Source of the DNA: RGIG5472 sp051867615
GTDB taxonomy: Bacteria; Bacillota; Clostridia; Oscillospirales; Oscillospiraceae
DNA: 64,000 nucleotides
Assembly: GCA_051867615.1 (NCBI GenBank)
Contig: JBJDYU010000018.1
Span: 1 to 64,000, forward strand
Direction: 5' to 3'
Part shown: in pieces, positions 36,878 to 45,757 of the stretch
How positions within the stretch are numbered: position 1 is the first letter of the stretch
How the letters are laid out: every line of letters starts with the position of its first letter
Notes under the pieces: generated by a model
Told to the model about the DNA's origin: nothing
Seen by the model: the letters and a program-made list of their open reading frames with translations, nothing else
Databases searched by the model: none
Made by a program: the position numbers and the translations under genes

Positions 36878-37312
36878 TCAGTCCTGCTCCGCCTGTTCCT
36901 CCTGCGCCTCCATCAGCTGCCGCTGCAGGGAGTAGACCTCCTGCTGCAGCTCGAAGATGGTCTGGCGCTGCTCGGTGACCTCGTCCTCCAGCGACAGAAT
37001 GCGCTGGTTCAGCTCGGCGTTGCGTTCCTCCGCCTCCTGCAGCAGCTGCATGGAGTTCACGTTCTCCCGCAGCTCGCCCATGACCTGGAGGTTACTGCGG
37101 TGGCTCATGAAAAAGGAAAGGCTCATCAGCAGCAGCGCCACGGCGAACAGGGCGATGAGGTAGATATAGACGGGCTTTTGCGGCCTGCCGCTGCGGGTGA
37201 TCACGGTCTTGGACTTCTCCGCTTTGGGGGCTTCGGCTTGCGTTGCTTCATTTCCGGACGCTTCGCCCGCGGCTTCGCCGCAGGCGGCGTCCAGCTTCTT
37301 TTCTTCGCTCAT
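36878..37312 (-). CDS. Coiled-coil single-pass membrane protein, function unknown
   Basis: Not assigned to a characterised family. The 144 residues comprise an acidic, Ala/Glu-rich cytoplasmic N-terminus (1-45) and one membrane segment (about 48-70, YIYLIALFAVALLLMSLSFF). A long predicted coiled coil follows (about 80-140, heptad-like with Q, E and L). The layout recalls DivIC/FtsL-type or other cell-cycle scaffold proteins, but there is no sequence match that I recognise. Its start overlaps the parB stop by 4 nt (ATGA), which implies translational coupling with the segregation genes. Confidence 0.75.
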   Translation of the reverse strand: MSEEKKLDAACGEAAGEASGNEATQAEAPKAEKSKTVITRSGRPQKPVYIYLIALFAVALLLMSLSFFMSHRSNLQVMGELRENVNSMQLLQEAEERNAELNQRILSLEDEVTEQRQTIFELQQEVYSLQRQLMEAQEEQAEQD

Positions 37313-38199
37313 TGTTGGGTTCCTCCGGTCTTGCGGCGCAGTTCATGCAGGGCCTCCAGCAGGTCATTGAGGTCGTCCACGCCGTAATACTCGATCTCAA
37401 GCCGCCCCTTGCGGCGGCCGGAGACGATGCGGCAGCCCCGGCCCAGATGCTCCGCCAGCTCCCGGGCGGCGGCTTCGGTGTAGTTTACGGAAAGCGGGTC
37501 CGCCGCTTTTTCGGCCTTCTGCTGCTTTTGCGCCAGCAGCTTTTTTACAAGGGCCTCCGTCTGCCGGACGCTGAGGCCGCTTTCCACCACGGTGCGGGCG
37601 GTCTTTTCCTGCAGGGCAGGGGAGAGGGGGAGCAGCGTCCGGGCGTGTCCGCCGGAGAGCGTGCCGTCCTCCACCAGCTTGCGCACGGCGGGCGCGAGCT
37701 GCAGCAGACGCATACAGTTGGCCACGGCGCTGCGGCTCTTGCCCACGCGGCCGGCGGCCTCCTCCTGGGTCAGGCCGTATTTCTCCATCAGGGCGCGGTA
37801 GCCCTCGGCCTCCTCCATAGGATTCAGGTCCTCCCGCTGCAGGTTCTCGATCATGGCCAGCTCCATGGCCTTGCGGTCATCCGCCTCGATGATCATGGCG
37901 GGCACTTCGCTGAGCCCCGCCAGACGGGCAGCGCGCCAGCGGCGCTCGCCGGCGATGATCTGATAGTAGCCGCTGGCGAGACGGCGGACGGTGATGGGCT
38001 GGATGACGCCGTGCTGGCGGATGGAATCCGCGAGGTCCGCCAGCGCCTCCTCGTCAAAGCGCTTCCGGGGCTGGGAAGCGCAGGTCTCGATCTGGGAGAT
38101 GGGGAGGGAGAGGGCGCGTTCCTCGCTTCGGCTCTCCAGCGCCGCGTCGCCCAGCAGCGCCCCGAGACCGCGTCCCAGACCCTTTGCCTGATTTGCCAT
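37309..38199 (-). CDS. parB: Chromosome partitioning protein ParB (Spo0J)
   Basis: A CTPase clamp that loads at parS and spreads. The 296-residue protein has the N-terminal ParA-stimulating segment (KGLGRGLGALLGD), the CTP-binding boxes with IAGERRWRAARLAGL and MIENLQREDLNPMEEA, an HTH parS-reading domain (TQEEAAGRVGKSRSAVAN), and a C-terminal dimerisation domain. It lies 16 bp after parA. Two perfect parS sites flank the genes. Confidence 0.95.
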   Translation of the reverse strand: MANQAKGLGRGLGALLGDAALESRSEERALSLPISQIETCASQPRKRFDEEALADLADSIRQHGVIQPITVRRLASGYYQIIAGERRWRAARLAGLSEVPAMIIEADDRKAMELAMIENLQREDLNPMEEAEGYRALMEKYGLTQEEAAGRVGKSRSAVANCMRLLQLAPAVRKLVEDGTLSGGHARTLLPLSPALQEKTARTVVESGLSVRQTEALVKKLLAQKQQKAEKAADPLSVNYTEAAARELAEHLGRGCRIVSGRRKGRLEIEYYGVDDLNDLLEALHELRRKTGGTQQ

Positions 38200-38215
38200 A
38201 GTTCGGTGTTCCTCC

Positions 38216-38980
38216 TTACTCCCGCGGCTCGTTCATGCGCAGGAATTCCTCCGCCAGCAGGGAATACGCTTCCGCGCCCCGGGAGGAGCGGTCGTAGGCC
38301 GTGACGGGCTTGCCGTGGCTGGGAGCCTCGGACAGCCGCACGTTCCGGGGGATGACGGTGGCGTATACCTTGCCGGGGAAATAGCGCTTCACTTCCTCCG
38401 CCACCTGCAGCGCCAGATTGGTGCGGCTGTCGAACATGGTCAGCAGCACGCCCTCCAGCGTCAGGGCGGGATTCAGGGAGCGGCGCACGATGCGGATGGT
38501 GTTCATAAGGTCGCTGAGCCCCTCGAGAGCGAAATACTCGCCCTGCACCGGCACCAGCACGCTGTCCGCCGCGCAGAGGGCGTTGAGGGTCAGCAGCTCC
38601 AGCGAAGGGGGGCAGTCGATGAAAATGTAGTCATAGTTCGGCGCGAGAGGGGAGAGAGCCTGCTTCAGCAGGAATTCCCGGCCCTCCCGGTCGATCATTT
38701 CGATGCCCGCGCCGGCCAGAGCCTTGGAGCTGGGCAGCACGTCGCCATAGCGGGTGGAGACCACGGACTTCTCCGGCGGCGTGCCGTTGATGACCACGTC
38801 ATAGACACCGAGAGAGGTGGTCTTGTCCACGCCCATGCCGGAGGTGGCGTTGGCCTGGGGGTCAAAGTCGCAGAGCAGCACGCGCCTGCCCTTTTCCCGC
38901 AGGGCGGCCGCCAGATTCACGCAGGTGGTGGTCTTGCCTACGCCGCCCTTCTGATTCACAATCGCAATGGTCTTTGCCAC
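38216..38980 (-). CDS. parA: Chromosome partitioning ATPase ParA (Soj)
   Basis: A 254-residue ParA ATPase with Walker A QKGGVGKTTT near the N-terminus, CDFDPQANATSG and the Walker B IFIDCPPSLELL. It forms nucleoid-bound dimers that move or regulate ParB-parS complexes and, in Firmicutes, modulate DnaA. The start is a GTG at 38980 with a GGAAGGAAG site. The open frame continues upstream but loses homology. It heads the parA-parB-coiled-coil-serS run. Confidence 0.95.
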   Translation of the reverse strand: MAKTIAIVNQKGGVGKTTTCVNLAAALREKGRRVLLCDFDPQANATSGMGVDKTTSLGVYDVVINGTPPEKSVVSTRYGDVLPSSKALAGAGIEMIDREGREFLLKQALSPLAPNYDYIFIDCPPSLELLTLNALCAADSVLVPVQGEYFALEGLSDLMNTIRIVRRSLNPALTLEGVLLTMFDSRTNLALQVAEEVKRYFPGKVYATVIPRNVRLSEAPSHGKPVTAYDRSSRGAEAYSLLAEEFLRMNEPRE

Positions 38981-39111
38981 AACAGCACTTCCTTCCGCGG
39001 GAAAGCGGCCGGAAGCTGGCCCTCTTTCCGATAAATGCCCATGATAAGAATAAGTATAACACAAACGCGGGACTTTTCAAGAAAAAAGCGAAAACTCCGG
39101 AAAAAAGTCCG

Positions 39112-39149
39112 CAAAAAGCAGCGCGCCCGCCCGAACGGGCGGACGCGCT
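39112..39149 (-). terminator. Terminator of the elongation operon
   Basis: Arms AGCGCGCCCGCCC and GGGCGGACGCGCT (39120-39132, 39137-39149; one mismatch) are followed on the minus strand by GCTTTTTGC. The right arm ends on the first base of parS site 2. Confidence 0.8.
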
Positions 39150-39164
39150 GTTTCACGTGAAACA
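39149..39164. promoter_or_regulatory. parS: parS centromere site 2
   Basis: A second perfect TGTTTCACGTGAAACA lies between parA and the GH13 gene, 2.3 kb from site 1, so that the parA-parB genes are bracketed by parS. Confidence 0.97.
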
Positions 39165-39209
39165 TTCACTGCGTTTTCCGCGGGGGGCGGAGCAGTCCCC
39201 CGGCCCGCG

Positions 39210-41114
39210 TCAGATGAGCAGCAGCCCGGAGAGGGGCGGCAGCGTCAGCTTTAGCTCGCCGCCGTCCGCGAAGAAGCGCTGGCCCTCCAGCGCGTCCCGG
39301 GCCAAAGCACGGTCCCAGGGGAGGGACAGGGTCAGGGGCGTGTCTCCGGCGTTCAGCACCAGCAGGCTGGTCTCGCCGCCGAAGCTGCGGGAGAAGGCCA
39401 GACCGTGGCCCTGGGCATATAAGTAGCGGATGTCGCCCTTCTGCAAGGAGACGCGTCCGGCGCGCAGCGCGCCCAGCGCCCGGTGGAAGCGAAGCAGCGA
39501 CGCGTCCTCCTTGCCCCAGGGATAGGTGCCGCGGTTGAAGGGGTCCTCCAGCCCCTCCATGCCGGCCTCGTCGCCGTAGTACAGCAGCGGCGAGCCGGGG
39601 AAGCAGTACAGCAGCAGCGCGCCCAACGCCAGCCGCCGCTCTGCCAGCGTCCGCTGGGCGGGAGAGAGGCGGAAAACGCAGCGCTCCGCCTTGTCCCGGG
39701 GCAGCTCCTCCTCCGCGGCCCCCAGCAGCGTCAGCATACGGGGCGTGTCGTGGGTGGAGAGAAAGTTCATGGCGGCGTAGAACGCGTCGGGCGGATAGTT
39801 CTCCCGCAGGGTCTCCATGGCCTCGTAAAAGGCAGCCGCGTCTCCGCCCCGGAGATAGTCCAGCGCCGCGCGGCGGAAGGGATAGTTCATCAGCCCGTGC
39901 AGCTCATCGCCCAGCAGGTAGCGCCGCCGCTCCCCGTAGGCCACCTTGTTGCTGCCGTCCTCCCAGACCTCGCCCATCAGGAAAGCGTCGGGCTTTTCCT
40001 CCTCCATGACGGTGCGGATGGTGCGGATGAATTCATCCGGCAGCTCATCCGCCACGTCCAGCCGCCAGGCGGACGCGCCCGCGCGCAGCCAGCGCCGCAC
40101 CACGGAGTCCTGTCCCGTCACGATGAAGTCAAGATAGGAGGGGCAAAGCTCGTTCACCGCCGGGAGGGTGAAAATACCCCACCAGCTTTCGTACTCCTTG
40201 GGCCAGCGGGTGAAGCGGTACCAGGGATAGTAGGGGGAGTCCTGAGACTGAGTGGCGCCCGGCTCCGGAAAATAGCCGGAGGCGTTGAAGTAGCGGCTGT
40301 CATGGCCGCTGTGGTTGAACACGCCGTCGATCATCACCCGGATGCCCAGCTTCGCCGCCTCGGCGCAGAGGGTGCGGAAGTCCTCCTCGTCTCCCAGCAT
40401 GGGGTCGATGCGGAGGTAGTCGGCGGTGTTGTAACGGTGGTTGGAGCTGGACTCGAAAATGGGGCAGAGGTAGATCGTCCGGACGGAGAGGGAGGCGAGA
40501 TAGGGCAGCTTCTCCGTGATGCCCCTGAGGTCGCCGCCGAAGAAGTCGTAGCACCACTGCGGCTCCTCCTGGCGGGACTGGTAGTCCAGCGGCTCCTCCC
40601 AGTCCATATGCACCTTCCGCGCGCCGATCATTTCGGAGGCGTCGGGAATGTGGGAGCGGCAGAAACGGTCTGGGAAAATCTGGTAAGATACACCCTGCCC
40701 GAACCATTGGGGCGTCTCGTTTTTCCGGTAGACCGTCAGCTGAAAAGGCTCCACCTCGCGCTCCTGCACGAAGCCCTGCCGGTCAAATAGCCGCGCACCC
40801 TGCTTTCCCTCCAGCCGGAAATGGTACCAGAGCAGCTCCGGCGCATCCGGGACGGTCAGGGTCAGGCGGAACAGCGCGCAGCCGTCCTCACGGCCCACAG
40901 AGGCCATGGGCAGCTCCTGCTCCTCGCCGGAAAACTCATGGCGCAGCAGCAAAAAGGCGCGCCGCACCCCCTCCCGCAGGGGCGGGCGGAGGGTGAAACA
41001 GACCTCCGTCTGCAGCGGCGCCGCGCCGAAGGGGGACTTGCAGCGGCTGTCGCGGGGGTCGAATATGGGATGAAACGACGGCAGTGCGCCGCTTTGGACA
41101 GGATCATGGGACAT
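39210..41114 (-). CDS. GH13 alpha-glucan hydrolase (neopullulanase/cyclomaltodextrinase type)
   Basis: A 634-residue intracellular enzyme without a signal peptide. An N-terminal beta-sandwich region (about 30-135) is followed by the alpha-amylase barrel. The four GH13 regions are seen: DGVFNHSG, WRLDVADE (nucleophile Asp), MGEVWED (acid/base Glu) and FLSTHDTPRM (transition-state Asp). A C-terminal beta domain ends the protein. It should cleave maltodextrins, cyclodextrins or pullulan; the exact specificity is open. The ATG at 41114 has an AGGAGGAG site. It follows mrdA by 13 bp, an unusual place for a glucan enzyme. Confidence 0.9.
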   Translation of the reverse strand: MSHDPVQSGALPSFHPIFDPRDSRCKSPFGAAPLQTEVCFTLRPPLREGVRRAFLLLRHEFSGEEQELPMASVGREDGCALFRLTLTVPDAPELLWYHFRLEGKQGARLFDRQGFVQEREVEPFQLTVYRKNETPQWFGQGVSYQIFPDRFCRSHIPDASEMIGARKVHMDWEEPLDYQSRQEEPQWCYDFFGGDLRGITEKLPYLASLSVRTIYLCPIFESSSNHRYNTADYLRIDPMLGDEEDFRTLCAEAAKLGIRVMIDGVFNHSGHDSRYFNASGYFPEPGATQSQDSPYYPWYRFTRWPKEYESWWGIFTLPAVNELCPSYLDFIVTGQDSVVRRWLRAGASAWRLDVADELPDEFIRTIRTVMEEEKPDAFLMGEVWEDGSNKVAYGERRRYLLGDELHGLMNYPFRRAALDYLRGGDAAAFYEAMETLRENYPPDAFYAAMNFLSTHDTPRMLTLLGAAEEELPRDKAERCVFRLSPAQRTLAERRLALGALLLYCFPGSPLLYYGDEAGMEGLEDPFNRGTYPWGKEDASLLRFHRALGALRAGRVSLQKGDIRYLYAQGHGLAFSRSFGGETSLLVLNAGDTPLTLSLPWDRALARDALEGQRFFADGGELKLTLPPLSGLLLI

Positions 41115-41127
41115 AGGCGGCTCCTCC

Positions 41128-43188
41128 TCAGGGAAGCAGAGTGTTTTCGCCGGTGACGGCGTTATCCGGTACGGTCTCGGAGAAATAGGCGTTGAGCATA
41201 TCCACGGCGGCGCTGGCGAGGGCGGAGCCGCTGCCGCCCTTTTCGATGACGAGGGCGAGGACGATCTGCGGATCGTCATAGGGGGCGAAGCAGACGAACA
41301 CGCCGTTGTTGGTCGATTGACCCGTCTGGGCGGTGCCGGTCTTGGCGCCGGCGTCCACCACGCAGCGGGAGAAGGAATAGGCGACGCTGCCGCTCTGCAC
41401 CAGCTCGTGCATTCCCTCCAGCACGGCCTCGCGGGTGGCGTCGCTCATGCGGACGGTGTTCAGCGGCCCCTCGTCATAGACCTCCACCACGGCCGAGCCG
41501 TCGTAGGTCTTGACGCTTTTCAGCAGATGGGGAGCGTAATGCTCGCCGCCGCCCACCAGCGTCGCGATATAGTTCGCCAGCTGCAGGGGGGTGAATTCGT
41601 TGTAGGACTGGCCGATGGCGGCGGCCAGAGTCTGGCCGTCGTACCAGACCTGGCCCAGCTTCTCCGCCGTTTCGGGGGAGGCCAGGGTGCCGGCGCGGTC
41701 ACCGATCTCGATGCCCGTGGAGCTGCCGAGACCGAACTGCTGGGCGTAGTCGTCGATGACGGAGATGCCCGTCAGGCGGCCCACCTCATAGAAGAAGTAG
41801 TTGCAGCTCTCCCGGATGGCGTCGGTGACGTTGACCCGGCCGTGGGTGCCGCCCGTGGCGGAATAGATCCAGCAGCGGGGCTGGTAGGAGGGGGCGTAGT
41901 ATTTGTATACGCCCTCGTCCCTGATGGTGGTGGAGGGGGTGATGACGCCGGTCTCCAGCGCCGCCACCGCCGTGACCATCTTGAAGGTGGAGCCGGGGGC
42001 GTAGGTGCCGGAGGTGGCCCGGTTATAGTAGGGCGAGACCTCCATCTGGCTCAGTACATTATAATCCTCGTTGAAGGTAGCGAGACTGTAGGTGGGATAG
42101 GAGGCCAGGGCCAGCACCTCGCCGTTGCCAACGCCCATGGCGACCGCCGCCGCGCCCCGGGCGATGCCGTCCTCCGCCGTCATGGCTTCGGTGGCGCTGG
42201 CCAGGATCTCCTCCACCTGGGTCTGGAAATCCAGATCCAGCGTCAGCGCCACGGTATGGCCCGGCTGGGGCTCCACGGTGTAGACCTCGCTGGTGATGCG
42301 GCCCTCGTCGTTGGTGGTGACGACGCGCTTGCCGCTCAGGCCCCGGAGGTAGTTTTCAAAGGCCTTTTCCGCCCCTACCTTGCCCACGATGGCGTCCATG
42401 GCGTAGCCCTGCTCCTTCAGCACGGCGTATTCGTCCCTGTCGATGGCGCCCACATAGCCCAGCACATGGGCGGCGCTTTCGGTGGCGTACTGCCGGACGG
42501 AGCCGGTGCCCACGGTGGCGCCGAGGTAGCTGCCGTCGTTGATCTCGCTGATAAGCTCCACGCTCAAATCCTCCGCCAGCACGTAGGCGTTGGTGTTCAC
42601 GAGCTTGCGCACCGCCAGCTCATAGCGCACGCCCAGCACCTTCCGGGCGTCGGCGTAGCTCATCTCCTCCGGCACGCCGAAATCCTTCCGCATCTTTTCC
42701 ACCAGCGCCGAGGCGGAGAGGGAGGGGATGGGGTTCTCCTCTGTCAGCTCCGTCTCCTGGAATTTCCGGTCCAGCAGGTAGTCCGAAAAGCGGGAGAGGT
42801 AGGTGGGGGAGACGGCGTCAGAGGTGTAGCGCGGGCTTGTCCGGTCGATGGGAAGGGTGTCCGTCCACTCCACCTCGTATTTCTCCAGCAGCTCCAGCAG
42901 GCGCAGAATGGCCAGATTTTCCTCCTCGTCGCTGGCAAAGCCGGTGGAGCGGAAAGTCAGGGTATAGACCAGACGGTTGGAGACCATGACCTTGCCGTTG
43001 CGGTCTGTGATAACGCCCCGGGAGGCGGGCACCGTCTCCTGCCGGGTGATGGTGGAGACGGATCTCTCCAGATTTTCCGCGCCGTGGGTCACCTGCGCGT
43101 CGAACAGGGCGATGAAAAAGCAGAAAAGGCAGGCGGCGAAGAAGCCGACGATGACGGCGAGACGCCGGGAAAACTGTTTTGCGTCCAT
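41128..43188 (-). CDS. mrdA: Penicillin-binding protein 2 (class B transpeptidase)
   Basis: Cross-links peptidoglycan during elongation. The 686-residue protein has one N-terminal membrane anchor (about 10-30) and a PBP dimerisation domain with PASRGVITDRNGKVM. The transpeptidase domain has all three motifs: STFK (serine nucleophile), SCN in RESCNYFFYEVG, and KTGT. It is 29 bp after mreD. A SEDS partner (RodA) is not in the window. Confidence 0.93.
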   Translation of the reverse strand: MDAKQFSRRLAVIVGFFAACLFCFFIALFDAQVTHGAENLERSVSTITRQETVPASRGVITDRNGKVMVSNRLVYTLTFRSTGFASDEEENLAILRLLELLEKYEVEWTDTLPIDRTSPRYTSDAVSPTYLSRFSDYLLDRKFQETELTEENPIPSLSASALVEKMRKDFGVPEEMSYADARKVLGVRYELAVRKLVNTNAYVLAEDLSVELISEINDGSYLGATVGTGSVRQYATESAAHVLGYVGAIDRDEYAVLKEQGYAMDAIVGKVGAEKAFENYLRGLSGKRVVTTNDEGRITSEVYTVEPQPGHTVALTLDLDFQTQVEEILASATEAMTAEDGIARGAAAVAMGVGNGEVLALASYPTYSLATFNEDYNVLSQMEVSPYYNRATSGTYAPGSTFKMVTAVAALETGVITPSTTIRDEGVYKYYAPSYQPRCWIYSATGGTHGRVNVTDAIRESCNYFFYEVGRLTGISVIDDYAQQFGLGSSTGIEIGDRAGTLASPETAEKLGQVWYDGQTLAAAIGQSYNEFTPLQLANYIATLVGGGEHYAPHLLKSVKTYDGSAVVEVYDEGPLNTVRMSDATREAVLEGMHELVQSGSVAYSFSRCVVDAGAKTGTAQTGQSTNNGVFVCFAPYDDPQIVLALVIEKGGSGSALASAAVDMLNAYFSETVPDNAVTGENTLLP

Positions 43189-43217
43189 GCGGGGACTCCT
43201 TTCTCAGGGGAAGCGGG

Positions 43218-43730
43218 TCAGTCGTAGAAGTGGAAGCGGCGGTGGAACGCCGCGAAAAGGAAATGCAGCGGCACCACGAAGGGCAGCGCCAGCAGGAGTT
43301 CCTTGGCGCCGTACAGCAGCACGTCGCCCAAAGCCGCGCCGTGCTGCGCCACCAGAAACAGCGCCCGCACCAGATCGGAAAGCAGGAAAGCCGCCGCCGT
43401 CACCGCGGCGGAGCAGAGCAGTCCCGCGTTCAGCAGGCGGGTGCTGATAAGGCCCGAGGCGACGGAGATGAGCAGAAAGGTGACGAGGTAAAAGCAGGGA
43501 AAGGGGCCGAGCAGGGCGAAATCACAGAGCAGGCCGAAGACGGCGGCGAAGAGCATGCCCTGAGCGCCCGGCTCAAAGGCGGAGAGGATCGCTGCCAGCA
43601 CCGGCGGCAGAAACAGCACCACGCCGAACAGCCGCAGCCGCGGCAAAAGCAGGCCCTGCAGCGCCAGCACCAGCAGGGTCAGAATGGCGTAGCAGCTCCA
43701 TTTGAAGATAAGGTCGGATCTGGTTTCCAT
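43218..43730 (-). CDS. mreD: Rod shape-determining protein MreD
   Basis: A 170-residue integral membrane protein with about five or six hydrophobic segments and no catalytic motif. It was recognised mainly from hydropathy, size and its position between mreC and mrdA; sequence conservation in MreD is always weak. It is a partner in the elongation complex. Confidence 0.85.
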   Translation of the reverse strand: METRSDLIFKWSCYAILTLLVLALQGLLLPRLRLFGVVLFLPPVLAAILSAFEPGAQGMLFAAVFGLLCDFALLGPFPCFYLVTFLLISVASGLISTRLLNAGLLCSAAVTAAAFLLSDLVRALFLVAQHGAALGDVLLYGAKELLLALPFVVPLHFLFAAFHRRFHFYD

Positions 43731-43752
43731 GTCGGGTCCTTTCCGCAGCGTA

Positions 43753-44592
43753 TCAGTCCACGATGGTGAAGTCCTTGATGATAAAGACCTGGGTCAGCTC
43801 CTCCAGCTCCGCCTGGGGGCGGAGGATGGCGGTGAGGGAAAGGCCGGATTCATCCCGCCGCAGGGACTCCACCGTGCCGATGACCAGGCCCGAGGGGTAG
43901 TAGCCGCCGAGGCCCGAGGTCACGATCAGGTCGCCCACGGTCATGTCGGAATCCGGGTCCACAAAGCTCGCGGTGAGCCGGCCCTCCGGCATGAGATGGA
44001 AGTCGCCGCTGGCCACGCAGACCTCGCCCGAGCGGAAGTTCAGCGCGCCCAGGGAGAATTCCGTATCCAGCACCGTCAGCACCTTGCACCAGTTGCCGCC
44101 GGCCTCCGCCACCACGCCCACGAGATAGCCCGTTTCGGTGATGACGCAGTCCCCGGTCTCCACGCCGTGGTCCGTGCCGCGGTTCAGCGTCAGGCTGGAC
44201 TCCCAGTTGGAGCCGCCCTGCTGGATGACCTTGGCGGACTCATAGGTGAAGTCCCGCTGCTGGGAACGGAGGTTCAGCAGCTTCCGCAGCCGCTCGTTCT
44301 CCTCGCTGTCGGCGGAGGCCTGACGGAGCTTCCGCTCCGCCTCCGCCAGCTGTTTTTTCAGCGCCGCGTTCTCCTCCTGCAAAGCGTGGATGTCCTCAAA
44401 ATAGGCCAGCTGGTCGTCCACCCAGAGCGAAACGGCGGTAAAGCCGGAGCGGACGGGCGTCAGGACGGTGTTGACGAGGTTCGTCAGGGGAGAGGCGTTG
44501 GTGCTGAAAAAGTTCACGACGCACAGCGTTACCGCCGCCACCGTGGCGATGAACAGCACCAGAAGGCCGTTTTTTTGCAGGAATCGTTTCAA
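43753..44592 (-). CDS. mreC: Cell shape-determining protein MreC
   Basis: A 279-residue protein with one N-terminal membrane helix (about 10-28), a coiled coil (about 65-110) and an extracytoplasmic beta domain with the typical LNRGTDHGVETGDCVIT and LIVTSGLGGYYPSGLVIG (in part). It assembles as a scaffold for PBP2. It is 13 bp after maf. mreB, which usually sits upstream, is not present between maf and mreC. Confidence 0.92.
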   Translation of the reverse strand: MKRFLQKNGLLVLFIATVAAVTLCVVNFFSTNASPLTNLVNTVLTPVRSGFTAVSLWVDDQLAYFEDIHALQEENAALKKQLAEAERKLRQASADSEENERLRKLLNLRSQQRDFTYESAKVIQQGGSNWESSLTLNRGTDHGVETGDCVITETGYLVGVVAEAGGNWCKVLTVLDTEFSLGALNFRSGEVCVASGDFHLMPEGRLTASFVDPDSDMTVGDLIVTSGLGGYYPSGLVIGTVESLRRDESGLSLTAILRPQAELEELTQVFIIKDFTIVD

Positions 44593-44605
44593 AGGGGGCC
44601 TCCTT

Positions 44606-45184
44606 TCAGTCGAAAAAGCGGACGCCGAACGGCTCCAGCATCCGGGAAAGCCGCAGCAGGGGAAGTCCCATGACGTTGAAGAAATCTCCGTCGATGCGCT
44701 CCACCAGCAGCGCCCCCTTGCCCTGCACGCCGTAAGCCCCGGCCTTGTCCATGGGCTCTCCCGTGGCGATGTAGCCGCGAAGCTCCCGCTCCGTGGCGGG
44801 GCGGAAATACACGTCCGTCGCCTCCACCTCCGTCACAAGGCGCTCCCCCTGCAGCACCGTCACGCCGGTGCGGACGGTGTGCCGCCGGCCCTGCAGCGCC
44901 GTGAGCATACGCAGGGCGTCGGCCTCATCCCGGGGCTTGCCGAGACGCTGCTCGTCCAGAAACACCATGGTGTCCGCCGTGATGACGATATCCTCCGGCG
45001 AGACCAGGGGCTTCGCCGCCAGGGCCTTCACCCGGGAAATGTGGGCCACCGTCTCCGCCGCCGAAAGGGAGGGCGGGCAGGTCTCATCCGCCTGGGGGAC
45101 CAGGATGCGGAAATCGGAAAGTCCCATGCGGCGCAGCAGCTCCTGCCGCCGGGGGGACTGGGAGGCGAGAATGATGTTCGGCAT
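44606..45184 (-). CDS. maf: Maf-type nucleoside triphosphate pyrophosphatase
   Basis: A house-cleaning pyrophosphatase of 192 residues that hydrolyses dTTP/UTP or modified nucleotides. The N-terminal loop is ASQSPRRQELL, the catalytic region ITADTMVFLDEQRLGKP, and the end GDFFNVMGLPLLRL. From the ATG at 45184 the length fits the family; the open frame further up is dut read in another frame. It stands 56 bp after dut, so two nucleotide-sanitising enzymes are adjacent. Confidence 0.93.
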   Translation of the reverse strand: MPNIILASQSPRRQELLRRMGLSDFRILVPQADETCPPSLSAAETVAHISRVKALAAKPLVSPEDIVITADTMVFLDEQRLGKPRDEADALRMLTALQGRRHTVRTGVTVLQGERLVTEVEATDVYFRPATERELRGYIATGEPMDKAGAYGVQGKGALLVERIDGDFFNVMGLPLLRLSRMLEPFGVRFFD

Positions 45185-45240
45185 AAGGGGTTCCTCGATT
45201 TCAGTCAGTTTCTTTGGCGGGCGCGGGATAAGACGCAGGT

Positions 45241-45690
45241 TTACCGTCCGGTGGAGCCGAAGCCCCCCGCGCCCCGGACGGTATCGGGCAGCTCGTCGGC
45301 GAAGCGGAGGGCGGGCTGCACCACAGGCGTCACCATGAGCTGGGCGATGCGGTCGCCGGGGAGAACGGTGTAGTCCTCCGCGCCCGTGTTCAGCAGGCCC
45401 ACGGCGATCTCGCCCCGGTAGTCGCTGTCGATGACGCCCACGCCGTTGGACAGGCACAGGCCCTTTTTCACGGCGAGACCGCTCCGGGCAAAAACAAGCG
45501 CCACATACTCCGCCGAGGGCAGGGCGATGGCGAGGCCCGTGGGGATCAGCGCCCGGCCCCCTGCGGGGATGACCACAGGCGCTTCCATGCAGGCCCGCAG
45601 GTCCAGCGCGGCGCTACCGGGGGTGGCGTAGGTGGGATAGGGGATCTCCTTCCCGAGCAGGGGGGATAGGGCTTTGAGCAGCAGTTCCAT
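45241..45690 (-). CDS. dut: dUTP diphosphatase
   Basis: Hydrolyses dUTP to dUMP and keeps uracil out of DNA. It is a 149-residue trimeric-type enzyme. Motif 1 is PGSAALDLRA, motif 2 ARSGLAVKKG, motif 3 GVIDSDYRGE, motif 4 GDRIAQLMV, and the C-terminal Gly-rich motif 5 RGAGGFGSTG. It lies 67 bp after the U32 gene, where an A/T-rich stretch may carry a promoter. Confidence 0.95.
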   Translation of the reverse strand: MELLLKALSPLLGKEIPYPTYATPGSAALDLRACMEAPVVIPAGGRALIPTGLAIALPSAEYVALVFARSGLAVKKGLCLSNGVGVIDSDYRGEIAVGLLNTGAEDYTVLPGDRIAQLMVTPVVQPALRFADELPDTVRGAGGFGSTGR

Positions 45691-45757
45691 AGGCTTCTCC
45701 TGAATACTATCTGTAAAATATGAATGTAAAAATACTATTTGAAATCAAAAATCGGGC

